NCBI GenBank assembly: GCA_026826555.1
Contig: JAKSZT010053764.1
Coordinates: 19,975,280-20,039,279 of the forward strand
From: Tolypeutes matacus
Taxonomy: Eukaryota; Chordata; Mammalia; Cingulata; Chlamyphoridae
Direction: 5' to 3'
Length of the DNA: 64,000 bases
The notes below the pieces were generated by a model. The model saw nothing but the letters and a program-made list of their open reading frames with translations. It was not told the DNA's origin and ran no database searches. The position numbers were made by a program, and so were the translations under genes. This document shows, in pieces, positions 40,668 through 53,710 of the stretch. How positions within the stretch are numbered: the first letter of the stretch is position 1; each line of letters starts with the position of its first letter.

Positions 40668-43542
40668 CTACACTAGGACTCTTAAAGGCTGTTAAGGAAA
40701 TAAGACTTATATATAAATAGCAACAAGAGAAAAAAATGGAAGATCCTGTAAGATAAATAGGGGTATAGCTAAAGAGTACCATGCAGTCACAGTGCAGGAG
40801 AGATTACTTTCAGCTTAGAAGGTGGAGGAAGGAAGAAGGGAATTAGGGAAGGCTTAAAGCAGAAGATGGCATTTCAGCTAGGCCTTGAAGAAAGAAAAAA
40901 AAAGGTTCCTAGAAACTTTTGTTTCTGAATCATAGAAAGAGTTTGGAGAAGCACACCAACCTTGACTAAACAATACCTCTTAAATTATCCTTCACTAAAC
41001 TTCATGCAGAAGTGGAGGAGAAATCTTGGTTCTTTACTGCTCGCTTTACAAAAAGACTCTGAAGTACAGATTAATGTCTGAATATTGGAATGAAAATTAG
41101 GTCCAGTTCACATCCATAAGAATCACTTAGTCTTTCTAAGTTTTCTGACTGGTAGAGAAGAACTACGAGGCTCAGGAGAGAGTTCTTTGTATGTCTGTTT
41201 GCTGGTTCAGAATGTCTCCCCCCTCCTCACCTGAAGGCTGCTTCTTGTTTTGTTTTGTTTTTAATGTCGCTTTCTCTATAAATGAATCGACAATTCACTT
41301 ACAAGAAGTAGCCACATCTCTAGAAATGGGATAGAGCGCTCTCATTCTTAATGGGGATGTAGGGAGTGGTTAAGGAGAGCAGCAACGAAGATAAAGGAAA
41401 TAAATCTAAGAAGTGGCTCTTGTTAGAGGCCAAGGTTGTCCGGGTAGGTGGTGAAACATTAGCGAGGCCCATGCTGCTTCTTGGCCCAAGCCGTACAACT
41501 TTAAACACTGCACCACAGGATTTGTGCCATGGATAAAAATTGCATTGAATTTAAAGTTAACGTTACATGTGGCTCGATCAAAACTCTAGGAAAACTTTCC
41601 CATGGCATTCTTGGTCTATTCCTATCAGTTCGCCATTCGTTTCAAAATCAGATTCGCTTTTAAAAAGTTCAATTGAAAATGTGCTGTTTCTTGGGCTTCG
41701 GTGAACTCTTCATATTTCAATCAAGGAAATAAATTAGGACGGGAGCCCTTGCCCTCAGTTTAAATAAACTGCCTTGGGAACTTGCCTCAGGCCTGGCAAA
41801 GGCTCTGAGACAGCTCTGTGCACAACAGAAGGTAACAACAAACTCTGTGGGGGCTAATTAATCCCTATGATCCCCCAGCACTGCCTCTACAGGCTTCTGG
41901 CTGTAGATACCATGAGCCACCTTCTCAGAAGATCCACCTGTGATGCAAGCCGATGACCAACTTGGTGAAGAACCAGGTCTCCACAAAGGAAAATTTGCTT
42001 TTAAAAGTGCTAAACGCTCCTCAACAAAGAAGCACTTCAGCAAAGCATCCCTCTCACCCAACACGTCCATTGATAGATATAATCATGGGTAGCTATCGCT
42101 TTTAAAATTCAGCTTTACAGACTTGAACCAAACTGCCAGGCAACTGGCCAAAATCAACCAAACACTTATGCCTGCCCCTCCTAAATTATGTTAGGCCCCT
42201 TTGCAAGGCAACCTCATTTTGGATGCTAAGAATGGATAAAAGTTACTTCATTCTCTGTCTGCTAAGATGACTTGATTTATACATTAAAGATGTAAGAGTC
42301 TGAAAGACTCCTTTTAAAACTTACCTCTTTGAGATGGCACACTTTTACTTAGCAGTAACTTCTACTATTATATGAACCAATGTTGATGCACAAGCTTTGA
42401 TATGCCCCATTTTGATAATACTCCACTTGTTCCCGTAGAAGCAACAAAAATTCAAGAATCAACCCTTCAAGTTTAAATGCAATTAAAATGGATAATGGCC
42501 ATTTACAATGTTAATGTGCATCTTTTTTTTTTTTTTTAATTAACACATAGTTCATTTAACCTCTTTGAGTTTCAAAATTTTGATATGAATCAAATAAAAT
42601 ATTGGATATGAAGATACTTTGTGAGCTATAGTATACAAATGTGTATTTCTGCCAGGATCCTTCTATCAACTTCCATTCCCACCCACCACTTGAACCCTCA
42701 ATCTGCTAAATTCAGTTTTCTAGAATATTGCTTTGCTCATCAATTCCCTTGCTCAAAACTTGTGAGAGCAAGCTTCCAACACACACTGGATGAAACAGTC
42801 ATGCTTTAGCCTGGAATGAAGTCTTTCGACAACTCCAATATCATCTGAATATTCTCCCCAAGTGATACTTCTTGTCCCAGGCAACCCAGTGAAATCAGCA
42901 CATTGCTCTTCACATAGCTCCTTCAAGCTTGGCCCCCATGATCTCAGGGCTTCCGATCTAGGATGATCCCCCTCCTACCACAACCCTACCCCATTCAAAG
43001 ACTTTATCTACCCCAGCAGCCCAAGAGAGCTCACTCTGATCTCTGCCTATAACACATGGCCTGAACAGTTTACCCTTTGCTATTCATATGCTTAAATATT
43101 CAGGTATATTCTTTAAAACACATAAGTTCTCAACTATATATAGATCATCCATTATTTTTTACAGATTTCTGGGCTTTGCTTAATGGCATTTTAGTACATT
43201 TAAGAATATAGCACAGCAGCAAATCACAAAATAGTTGCAAATATTTGCAAAGCTACTTTGTGCCCAGGTAAATACAGTACTGGGGGAAGATGGGAGAAGA
43301 CTACCCTCTGGACATGCAATTTACACGTGATGGCTTATGGCTCCAGTGGGATGATGAAAACTGAAATATATCATATCACACAGGTAAAGAAATCTATAAT
43401 CATTTCAAACAAGAAAGATACTCTAAAACAAATTGATAAAAAAAAATTTTTTCCCCTTGGACTACTGTTAACCTGTAAACCAATATATTCCCTCAATTTC
43501 TATTTTTAAGTAATTTTAATGCCCAAATTCTGAATTCAGTTT

Positions 43543-43562
43543 AACAACAACAACAACAACAA
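43543..43562. repeat. (CAA)n microsatellite
   Basis: Six to seven CAA units. Confidence 0.9.
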
Positions 43563-44050
43563 AGCAGGGTGGGGGTATAATTACATTTAACATTTTTTAA
43601 ACTTTAAATCTTTATTTGTACTTCTGTAGATTCTATTCATTGATTTACAAAAGGGCCAGCCCATACTTCAACTAGGTCAATTTCTAAAAAGTTTCTAATA
43701 CATTAGTGCTTGCACAGAAGGCGATCATATATTGGTGTAAGATTGACGCTTAAGTTTTGTATTACAACTAAAAATACAACAGAATATTGAAATATTTTAA
43801 ATGTTTTAAATCATACAGGTATAAGCCTGATTAGAATTGTCCAAATGTCCTAAATTCTTATAAGTCTAATAAAACAACATTCACAGTAGGCCTAAGTGAC
43901 AAACTCATGTATTATAAATCCAGAAATCTAGAAAGGAACAACTTATCTCAATGTTCAAAGCAAAAATTCTGCATTACATATCGAAAGTATCATTCCAAAT
44001 TACTGAATTAATGACGTGTTTATATCCAACATTCAAAAAACCCAGCTTTC

Positions 44051-44149
44051 GGGGGATGGATGTGGCTCAAATGGTTGGGTGTCTGTCTCCCATATGGAGG
44101 GACCTGGGTTCGATTCCCGGGACCTCCTGGTTTAAAAAAAAAAAAAAAA
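44051..44149 (+). mobile_element. Monomeric DAS-like tRNA-SINE
   Basis: About 85 bases of tRNA-like head with A box (TGGCTCAAATGG) and B box (GGTTCGATTCC), joined directly to a 16-base poly(A). It lacks the spacer and second unit present at 22562-23002. Short CTTTC matches lie on either side. Confidence 0.88.
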
Positions 44150-45699
44150 CTTTCAAGGAAAAGTACTATATTAATACAAGAAATAATAAAGTTACCAAAA
44201 AAAACGAAAGGTTTCCAAACCCTGGCTGTTGCAAGATCCCCTTGATATGCTCTCCTACGTGCTGACTGGCAGTACTAAGTTTTAGTCTCCTGTATTCCAA
44301 GGTAAATATAAAGTCACAACTTTCTATACAGGAAAAGTAAACACCCCAGGCCTTCCTAAATATTCTTCTAACCCACTTACCACCACCTGTATTTTCTATT
44401 CCCAACTATGTATAGAAAGATCCATGACTTTACTAACTGGCTAGATATTGAAATTCCATAATACAAATCTTCCAAAATTTGGCATCTCCCATAGTAAAAA
44501 ACAATCTACAAAACACATTTAGCAAAAAGCAATAATTTAAAAAATAATGCTTTTCCATAAAATAAAATTAATGAAAAAATCAGAAGTAGCCTCCAAATAT
44601 TGCTTTTCATATTGGGGGATTTTCTCATCTGTTCATCACAAATGCTGCAGAAAATAAATGTGACATGTGTATAGAAAGGTTTCTAAGGCCACTCACATTA
44701 AGTAACTAATTGTCCATGACTTCCCTTAAAATCATCTTGACCAGAAATAGTGAGAATCCAAACTTCTGTGGTTAAAGGAGGGCCCTCATTTGCTAGTGCC
44801 AGGAAATACTACTTAGCATTGTATTTGTGATAATTCAGTCTTTCTCATGGCAGCATGTCAAGATGTCATAAAAAGTGATTTATTATTTCTCTGGAGTATC
44901 AAAAAGCTGCTGACCTAGGAGAGTTTGACAAACAAAGGCCTTGTTTACAAAGGAAGACTTCTACAGGGAAAAACAAAACAAAACATGAAAACACTGGAGG
45001 ACAGAGTCACTTTTATAGTTTATGAAAGTCTTTCCTTTTATGGTCTTATGCCATACATAATGTCTTTAAAATGAAATGTCAAAATATTACAATTATATGA
45101 GGGGTATCTCAATTATCTCTTGGAAGAGAACAAGATATGCTATACTGGCCTGTAGAATAACTTATCTTAAACTTTAAAAAGTTTTAAATAATTATCTGCA
45201 GAAGTGATATTTTCTAGTTATACTGTCAGGTATATCTTAAACAGAATTCAGGCATTAACAATATACTGCAAGCTGAGGCACTTTTTTTTTTTTTTTGGCC
45301 AATTCCAAGCCTCAGGTGTTGGTCAAAGCACTTTTCAAGAAACTTGACAAGAAATGCTCAAAAACCACTTTAAAAACGAACAAAAGAAAAGATCTAAGGC
45401 TGCTTTGAACATACTCTTGCGGTGACTATTTCTCTGTGAAACACCACAGTGCAGCTAGTTCTGATGCTAGGATGGAACTCACGAAAGAAAGGCTGCCTTG
45501 AAGGAAGCATTCTCTCACCTCTGCCAATTCTTCAAGGGCTCTGACACCAAAACTCTTAATTTACTTTTAAATGCCTTTTACCAATATGGTATCTCTTTTA
45601 ATGTGCCCCAACAAGGGAGCTGAACCTCTGATACAGGGTGTAGTTTTTTCAGCTTACTTCAATAAGTATCTTTTGGACCTAATAGGTTGTAAGAGAGCT

Positions 45700-45730
<31 letters not shown>

Positions 45731-46639
45731 GAGAATAAAAGGGCAATTAGATTCCTAAAGAGAAAGTGTGTCTCGATTTGCATAACAATGCACCAACCCA
45801 GATTCAAACCTGCCACACCCCTTATCTTCCCAAGTGCACTACAAGTAGCCTGGAAGCAGTATCAGCCAGTAAGCTGCAAGTCATGCCCCCCAGCACCCAC
45901 AACACCCCACCCCACCCAGCCATAGCTGTTGGGAAAAAAATCCTGAAAACATATTATGTATATATAAGTATATATACACATATAACATTGGGCATTGCTT
46001 TTATTTTGGTAGAGCTGTCAGGGTTTCTGAGTCTTAGATGATTGGTGAAAATTTATTTATGCGTGTTGAGTAACAGCACGCAAGCAAGTTTCTTGTCCAC
46101 ACAAGCAACGCACACAACCAGGCGTTTAAAAAAAAAAAAAGGCCTTTGAAATGGAAGTTTAAAATTTAACTCTGTTATTGGTAACACACAGATGTTAAAA
46201 ACCACTCAATGCCGTAAACAAACAACCGTGAATTTTTAATATCTTCCTTACGCGCTTACATTACACATTTAGGAATACACGGCTCCATAATGACCAGAAG
46301 ACAGTGATGACACCGCTCCCAAAAATACTAACTCGGGCTGCTGGCTTTTTGCAAAAGCACCAACCTCCAACAAGCTAGGGAAGGAGGAGAAAAAGAAAAC
46401 GATAACCCTGCAAAACTCTCCCAAAAGTTATATAAACAAAGGACGGCAGAAGCCCAGCATGGGCTTTGCACCCATGCGCTACTACAATTACATAACACAC
46501 GGTGCAGATATTAAATAAGGAATGAATTCTGCACAACACTCCCACTTTCTCGACTCCCTCGCCTTCCTCCTTCCCTTAAAAAAAAAATCCAAATGCCTGT
46601 CAAGACCAAGTGGACGACCCGGAATATTTATCTTACAGC

Positions 46640-48760
46640 TGGAGTAAATGCTGCGGGAGTTCGAGGCATATTTAGGCCCGAAGTTTGAAGGTGTAACAGC
46701 CCCAAGGCGCAGCGACTCACACTCTCCCGACCTGGAGGAGAAAGGTCTGACAAGCGACAGCAGCCAGCAAGGCCTTCTCTTTCCTCCTCCACGGTGCCTC
46801 CCGCTGCAAAGTTTTCCACGCAGTCGAACGGAGGACAAGGAGCCCGTTTTCTCCGCCTGCCTGACTTAACAGGCAGGAAAGGCGAGCCGGAGACCAGAGG
46901 GGGCCGACAGGGAAAGAGCTGGAAAGCTCCGCACCCAGCGGGCGGCGGCAGTGGCGGCGCCGGCTGCTTACCTGGGGGACGCCGAACAAAAAAAAGCTCT
47001 GGACTCCGCGGTCCGCGGTCGGGAGCGGGTCTCTTCGCCAGAGCCCTAGGCCCGCGCCGGAGCCCGGGTCTCGGCCCCGGCCGCCGCTTCCTTCCTCGCG
47101 CGCGTCATGTCACGGCGATCAAACATGTCTCTGTGCGCTTCGCTGCTGTGACTTCCTGATTCTCCGCCGCTCGCGCGCGCACACACACATCCACACGAAC
47201 ACGCCACCCCCGCCAGCTCCCGCCACCAAACCTCGTCTTGTCCTCCCCGAGCTTCCCGGGAGGGCGCGGGCGGGAGCGGCTGCCCGCCCGGCGACTCGCA
47301 GCTCAGCGACTCCCGCAGCACTCGCCGCGACGCGCACTACACACACTCACACTCGCGCGCTGGCACCCTCGCGCCTGGCCGAAGGGCGCCCAGACGCAAG
47401 CTGCCGGCGCTCGCCGCCCCCTCCCATCCTCCGCCGTACTTAGCCTCCCTGCCAAACTTTTTTTTCCCTGCCTGATCCAGGTCCAACTTCCCTCCACCCC
47501 CCCACCCCCAAGCAGCCCGGCAAGCCCGGCGCTCACCACCATCCGCCGCCAACCGCGACCGTATAAAAATAATAACAATCCGGGCGGCGGAGGCGGGGGC
47601 AAGCGTTCAGGCACTGGCAGAAGGCGATTTCGCCGTGTGTACCGGAAACCCGCGCGAGCGCCCGGGCCAGGGAGCTGGGTGTCCTGGAGTCCGCACTGCT
47701 GCGCCGCGCCCCGCCCCACAAGGTGCAACTGCGCCCGAGCTGTGAGGCCTGGTGCGGGGCACCAGGGCACCGGGCTCGGCGTGTGCTCTGCGATCGGAGG
47801 GCGCCGAGGGGTTGGAGCACAGGACCGGTTATTTGGGGAAGTGCATCGCGACACCTTTGCAGATGGCATTGGCAGCGTTTGCAACGCAAACGGGAGGAGG
47901 CAAGGAGGGCGGGGGGAGGGGGGAGGGGGGAGGGGGAGAGCTGAGTAAGGGGTAAACCAGGCTGGGATGGGAATAAAGCAAACTCGAAAGCCGGGAGCGA
48001 GAAGCAAGGGGTGTGTGCCACCGTTCGGGAGGAAGCTCCCACTCCATCTCTCCGCCTCCCGCCCTCGCCACCCCCTTTCCTCCCCCTGCAGCCCTTCCCC
48101 TTAGCCGGCGAACACCACCGCCGCTGCCCGGGTGCGCGCGAGTCCTGTTTGTGACAGTCAGGCAGAGAGGATTATCCGGATCATGGCCTCCTCGGCCCGC
48201 AGCCGCCGTGGCTCTCCTGGGCCCCAGCGCGCCCCGAGCACCCGAACCAACGCGGGCGACCCACGCCCGCTGCCCCCAAGCTCTAGCCTAGGGTAAATGC
48301 GAAGCAAAAGAAAAAGAAAAAAAAAAAAAAAAAAAAAAAACAAGCCCGGGGAGGGGAAGGGTAGTGTAACTGAGCCTGGCGGGCACCTTCGACCTCCTTC
48401 GGGGCCTTCTCTCTCCCTCCTAGCGCTGCGGCCCGGGCCGGACACCCCGAACTTCAACACCCAAGCCTGCACTGCCGCCAGGGACCAGGGGCAGGGACGG
48501 CCGCAGCGCCCGGGGCTCAGCCCCCCACGGCAGCCGCTTTGCCCAAAGGCCTGCTGCCTCCCGGCCAGCGGCCCCATCCCCGCCCGAGGGAACGCGGAAA
48601 GTGGAGGTGACACCTCCGATCCGGTGCTCACCAGCCCGGCGGCTGTAGCTGCGGGTTTCTCGGCGCGCCAGCTCCGGCTTCTCCTGCCGCGATCCGCTCG
48701 CGTCTCTGCAGCCGGAGCCCTTTAAATAAGTCCCCGGGAGCGGTGGCAGCCGCGTTCGCT
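46640..48760. promoter_or_regulatory. SMARCA2: Large CpG island in the 5' part of intron 1
   Basis: About 2 kb with very high G+C and dense CpG in an AT-rich intron. It includes GC-box-like G-rich runs (e.g. 47910-47940), CA/GT repeats and a poly(A) at 48315-48340. A consensus minus-strand donor sits at 46972/46971. Long ORFs on both strands overlap here but are composition artefacts. It is likely a promoter-associated island extending the SMARCA2 promoter region or driving an alternative first exon. Confidence 0.75.
46972..47330 (-). other. SMARCA2: Candidate alternative untranslated first exon of SMARCA2
   Basis: The minus strand reads GTCCCCCAG|GTAAGC at 46972/46971, matching the consensus donor at every position from -3 to +5. 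It lies in the CpG island and would splice to the exon 2 acceptor at 35717. The 5' end is only a guess. No transcript evidence is available from sequence alone. Confidence 0.35.
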
Positions 48761-48929
48761 GGCGCCCCGCCGCCAGCCCGGACTCCTCGCCCTCCTCTCC
48801 GGCTCCCCTTCCAACTCTTCCGGGGAGGATTGCTCGGGATGAACTGTCGCCTTTCCATCCTCCGCCCCCCCCCCCGCCCCCAAACCCCACCCCCGCTTTT
48901 AAGGGGATGGGTGGATTGCAACCTTGCCG

Positions 48930-48958
48930 AATGTGTGTGTGTGTGTGTGTGTGTGTGT
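48930..48958. repeat. (GT)n microsatellite
   Basis: About 13 GT units just outside the CpG island. Confidence 0.9.
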
Positions 48959-49358
48959 TGCAACCTTGAGTTGGCAGCGCATCGCTGACTGCCTACCCAG
49001 GGTCAAGGCTGTGGTTTGTTGGTTTTTCCCCCGTGCTCCCTCTAAGTAGTAATTATTACTGTTATTATTAGCACAGCAAGGTTCAGTTGAAACTTTCCCG
49101 TTTCTTCCCCAGCCGCCCGGGAGCTGTCGTTAGAGCATTCCACCTGAGGCCCGCGGGGAGGAGGCGGGCTTTTTTGTTGTGGCGGTTGGCCCGCCTGTTT
49201 GTTTTGGTCTCCGTGCATGCACAATAAATAATAATTAGGATAATAATGAATAATCTCCGGCGAAGGCGGCGCGGTGCCGGAAGGGGTTTGCGCGGCGGCT
49301 GCAGTGGGGAGCCCGGAGGGAGGGGAAAGAGGAGAAAGGAGTTGTAAGTTATATTTAC

Positions 49359-49544
49359 CTTGCTCGCGAGGAGTGTGCTGGCTGAATCTCTTCCCTCTCT
49401 GAGTCACCCAGAGTACAGAAACAGAGGGAGAGAGGACTAGATTATGAATATGACTTCATTGATGACAGCCATCCCCTCCTCTTCCTAAACTCGGGCTCCG
49501 CCCCGCGGCCCACCCTCGCCGCCTCCACAGGCGCCGGAAGACGC
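49359..49544 (-). other. SMARCA2: SMARCA2 exon 1, untranslated
   Basis: The minus strand from 49544 (GCGTCTTCCGGCGCC) to 49359 (CTCGCGAGCAAG) closely follows the human SMARCA2 5' UTR as remembered. It ends at an AAG|GTAAAT donor at 49359/49358. The right end is set by resemblance to the human transcript start and may be off by tens of bases. It includes TGAGTCA (49400-49406), an AP-1-type site within the exon. The exon joins the 36-nt UTR of exon 2. Confidence 0.85.
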
Positions 49545-49900
49545 ACCGCAGTTGGCCAGGAGAGCCGCTCCTCCCTGCCCGCCTGGGCGCGGGTTGGCGG
49601 GACGCGCCTGTCACTCGTCCCGCTCAGCGACTCGGGGAGCGCGGGGGGAGGAGGGGGCGGTGTGCAAGAATGTGGATCGAGACAGCTCTACTGTACTGGA
49701 TCCGTGTGTGTCTGCAAGGCGCCGGCTCTCGGGCCGTGTTTTTGCCTGGAGCGGATAAACTGCGCAGGACGCGGAAAGCCCCGAGCCCTGACGGAGTCGG
49801 GCGTCGGTTATCCCTGCTGTGGCAGTCCTCTTCCCGGGGCGCTGCGGGCTTCCTCCGGGCGGCTGAGAGGGAGGAGGAGGCGAAGCCAAAGGGAGGGAAG
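49545..49900 (-). promoter_or_regulatory. SMARCA2: SMARCA2 CpG promoter
   Basis: GC-rich and TATA-less sequence immediately upstream of exon 1, with many CpGs and a GC box (GGGGGCGG at 49653-49660). This is the usual layout of a broadly expressed chromatin gene. Confidence 0.75.
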
Positions 49901-52900
49901 CGGTAGTAATAGCGCGTAGTAGTTTGGGGGGTATGTGCAGAAGGTGCTGGAATTCAACTGTGCCTCCGCCTGCCAGTGCGAGCCTGCAGAGAGAAAAGGA
50001 GGGGGCAGGGAGAGGGCTCTAAGTAGCACCAAAAGCTGTTTGTGGCACAGGGTTGACCAAGAAAAAAAAGCGGGGCATTAACGTGTCGGTTGAAACTTTT
50101 TCTTCCCTGTTCCCCACCACCCCACCCCCCGGGCTGTAATTACAAATCTGCTTCCTTTTTCCCCCTGTAAAAAAGGGAGGCAGGCACAAAGAACATTCCT
50201 GCCAGTCTGTCTCTTCTCCAAAGGACTGCAAGCTTCCAAATGCCAAGGAGGGGAGAAACGGCTGAGAGGCTGAGCGCCTTGTAAATAAATAAGCCCGCCC
50301 TCACCCTTCCGTTTATTCCATGGAGCAGACACAGCACTTTGACCTTCCTCACCTGTCATCTTCGATAAAATATATGCAAAAATATAGAAAAACAACCCCT
50401 GTGGGGGCGGGGCAAGCGAGCTAGGGGGCAGTTGAAAAACGGAATCTGCTTTTGATTTAAGAAGAAATCTCTTATTCTCTGCAGATCATAGTCTCTTCTC
50501 TCCCATCCCACATTTAAGCCCAATTAAGGCTACAAACAGTAAATAGCTGGCACTTTGCGGTTTTGAGACCTCTTATTCCAATTCTTTACAACACAGTACT
50601 TTGGTCAGTGTTTGCTGTGACAATTTTATTTTTAGGTTTATGAAGTGTGAAAGAATGTTGGGAGAGTTTAAGTCAGGGACCTATTATTTTAGACTCAGAT
50701 TAATGTAGGTGCTTGACTCTTAAAATGGTTCCTACACAGTAATGTTATCAAAAGTATGGTTTATCCCTTATTTTGTAATGTAATGGCTTAAATTAGTCAT
50801 GCAAAGTGCACTGTGACTATTTGGTTGAGGATTTTCCCCTAGAGTAAAATCCTATTCTAACACCATTTTACTGTTGCAAAATTGACTCTGTTCGGGCAAC
50901 CGGATGGGAAATGCGGTCCTAGGATGCTTAAAACTACTGGCTGGATAAGTTGAAGACCAGAGGCAGTAGAAAGAACAGCGATTGTTCCATGTGGTATCAA
51001 GTGGCAGGTATTGTTCGCATGCCAGTCCCTACTGGTTGAAGTCCAGTCCGTAAGGATACCATTTTCAGGGTGGCAAAGAGGATCAATTATCACCCATCCT
51101 GTGGTGTTCCAAGACCTGTTACTTGCTTGTTAACTTTGTCTTCCTAATTTTCTGTCTATCCCACAATGAGCCTCAAGACAACAAAAGATGACACATCTAA
51201 GAGAAATAGAATATAGGATGTCCTGAAGAATCCCTTGTAAGAACTTGTTTTTCTGCTGGAGGATATGCCAACAAACTATTAACTGGGAGATATATACAGT
51301 GAGATATCATAAGCAAAATTTGTAGTGTAGTAAAAGTATAATAAAAAACTCACTAACTTATAACTGTCTAATAAATTGCAACTAATACCATAGCCAGATA
51401 ACTCAGTTGTCTATAAAAAGGCTCTTTAAGCTAAGGACAGTGTTCATTACATTAAGTAATAGTAGGTTTATAATTTTTTAGGGCCTAACTTGCTTCCCTG
51501 GCATGCCAACCTCACATGCCAATTTTCAGAAACATGACTTCACCTTCCCTCCATTTTGAATGAGTGCCCTTATCCCTCTAAGATTCCACCTCCACCTGCC
51601 GTGCCAAATTCAAAAAGAGAACAATCATCTTAGGAAGACACTGGCCATTCCTTCTGGCATTTTCTCAAAGAGAAAGTAAAGAAGAAAGTGTTCCCTTTCT
51701 TATATGTGCATATTCTTCAGCTCATATACAATTTTGATGTAGTACTTGGGGCTACAAGAGGGGATGGTGGCCATGTATTATAGACACAACTATGGGAATT
51801 TAAAACCAAAGTCTTCATTGGGAGCACTGATTAAATATAGATATTACATCTCCTTTCCCTCACATTAGTCTAAGAAAGCCCCACCTTTTCCCTTTAGATC
51901 TTTCCTCTGAAAAATCGTCTTGTTTATAGCTTGCATTGCGGCAGTAGGAATTTTATAAAATAAGGCCTAAACTCGGGAGAAATGAAAAAGCAGCACCATG
52001 CACTTGGTACAAAAAGAATGCAGAACACATAGCATATGCTTCATCTCTCAGGTAAAACAAAATTTGACAATTGATGTTAAGGAGGAAAATGATGGAGTTT
52101 TTTTGTTTTGCAGAAAATCATACAAAAGCAAATATGGTTGGAGGCTAAAAGGACTCCAGGAGGCTACAAAGGATGCTATCTATATTCACATGAAACTTTT
52201 CCTTTTGGACTTTGATGAGTCATAATGTGTTCTCTGAACTAGCTTTTCTCTTTCTAGTTTGGCATCAAGGGATGGAAGTCACTTTTTCATTTCTGTATGA
52301 CTACATTCACTTATTATGTAAGTCTGCTATAGTTGAAGTTCTTTAAAGAGTAGATATTGGGTTTGAAAATTGATATCTAGTTGCCAAATTCTCATAAAGA
52401 AAAATTCCAAGCAGAAAGTTAGGAAGCTTCTAGCCTCCACAGGCAAACTGTTAATGCTTACTGAAATGTTGTCTAGCTTCAAACAGGGGCAGGTAAGGCC
52501 ATTTAGGGACTAGGTACTTCATCTTCAGTATTGGAAACTTAACTTTGACAAATTGAATCAGCTGACATTTAATTTAGTGAGGAGTTTAGAATTAGCAAAT
52601 AAATTTATTGCAGAAAAGAACACTCCTCTCTCTCCTTTTCTCCCCAATCAATAGTCCCAATAGATTTTTTCTCTTCACAATCATTCCTCCAAATACCACC
52701 CCATTTCTTTTTGTGTCTCTACCTTAAGTTCCGCTGTTTATTCTAAATGTATTATAGGATAAATTTCAAACTTCTTAGCATGTCATCCAAGGCTGTACAT
52801 GGATGGGTCCCTACCAGCCTCATTGACCACCTCAAAATGCCTGGGCTCTGGGAAACGTAGTCTACCTGTTGGTTCCTAAGGAGACATTCTTCCTTGTCCA

Positions 52901-53120
52901 CATTCTCTCTGACTGAAATGCAGGTCGCCTCGCCACATCCGCCAAGACTCAGCAATGGCCCAGCATCCTTCCAGTCGGCCTCCTTCCCCTCCCCAGGCAG
53001 AGGAGAACACTTAGCCTACTCTGCTTCCATAGCAACCAGTGTATACCTCCATTATAGCACTTATCACTTTGATGTGATTATCTGTTTGGTATCTTCCACT
53101 GGCTGGTTAGATCCTTGAGG
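49901..53120. other. Upstream intergenic DNA, no gene recognised
   Basis: Moderately AT-rich sequence upstream of SMARCA2. No splice-linked ORF and no RNA gene recognised. Confidence 0.6.
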
Positions 53121-53124
53121 ATGC

Positions 53125-53215
53125 AGAGCAAGTTCAATTCATCTTTGTAGCTCCAGCAATTAGCAGTGCCCAGCACATGGTATGTTGTTCCAAAAAAAAG
53201 TTTGTTGAATGAAAG
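53125..53215 (+). mobile_element. Probable L2 3'-end fragment
   Basis: 'catctttgtagctccagcaa', 'gcagtgcccagcacatggta' and 'gttgaatgaaagg' follow the L2 3' end pattern. Confidence 0.6.
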
Positions 53216-53614
53216 GGTGAGATATATATTATATTAAAATTATTTGGCAAAGAAAATGTGTAAGATCTTTGTTGTTAGCAACCATCATGTTAAAGAATAA
53301 GATTATTAAGTATTCAGGAACTTTCTATTATTTTCCAAGTTGAAAAGACTGCTAGATTTTAGGTTTTTATTTTGTTTTGTTTTAAGGGAGGGGAGGTGAG
53401 GAGAAGCTGTAGCTCTTGCCATCATAAAGAGCATTGAGAAGAGTTTGCTTGTTTTTTGTTGGTGGTGGTGGTGCTGTTTTAATTAGGCTAGGAGTAACAG
53501 TGAGAGGGCACATGGTAATTGTATAATAGAGAAGTAATCATTATAATAGCTACTCCCTTTTATTTCTCCTTTAAACAATTTAACAGAATTTGTGAGAGCC
53601 CTTTATATATATCA

Positions 53615-53710
53615 TTTAACCCATTTATTCCTATGAGATGTGGAATATTAAACCCATTTTACAGATGAGGAAACAATCTTTGAGGCTGTAAGTAATTTGC
53701 CTAAGGCAGG
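53615..53710 (-). mobile_element. MIR-like SINE fragment
   Basis: Reverse-complement MIR core: 'cccattttacagatgaggaa' followed by 'gtaagtaatttgcctaaggc'. Confidence 0.65.

Larger units (their letters stand above)
35718..49358 (-). other. SMARCA2: SMARCA2 intron 1
   Basis: A 13.6-kb first intron between the untranslated exon 1 and the start-codon exon. It holds three DAS-like SINEs, several microsatellites and a large CpG island near its 5' end. The stretches 36662-40280, 40668-44050 and 44150-46640 carry no gene that I can see. Confidence 0.9.

Noticed and set aside
42310..42330. Minus-strand GAG|GTAAGT donor-like site
   Set aside because: No acceptor or exon candidate nearby.
47238..48007. 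Two overlapping ORFs of about 235 codons on opposite strands
   Set aside because: They lie in the CpG island, where few AT-rich stops occur. The translations are Arg/Pro/Gly-rich with no domain and no conserved start context.
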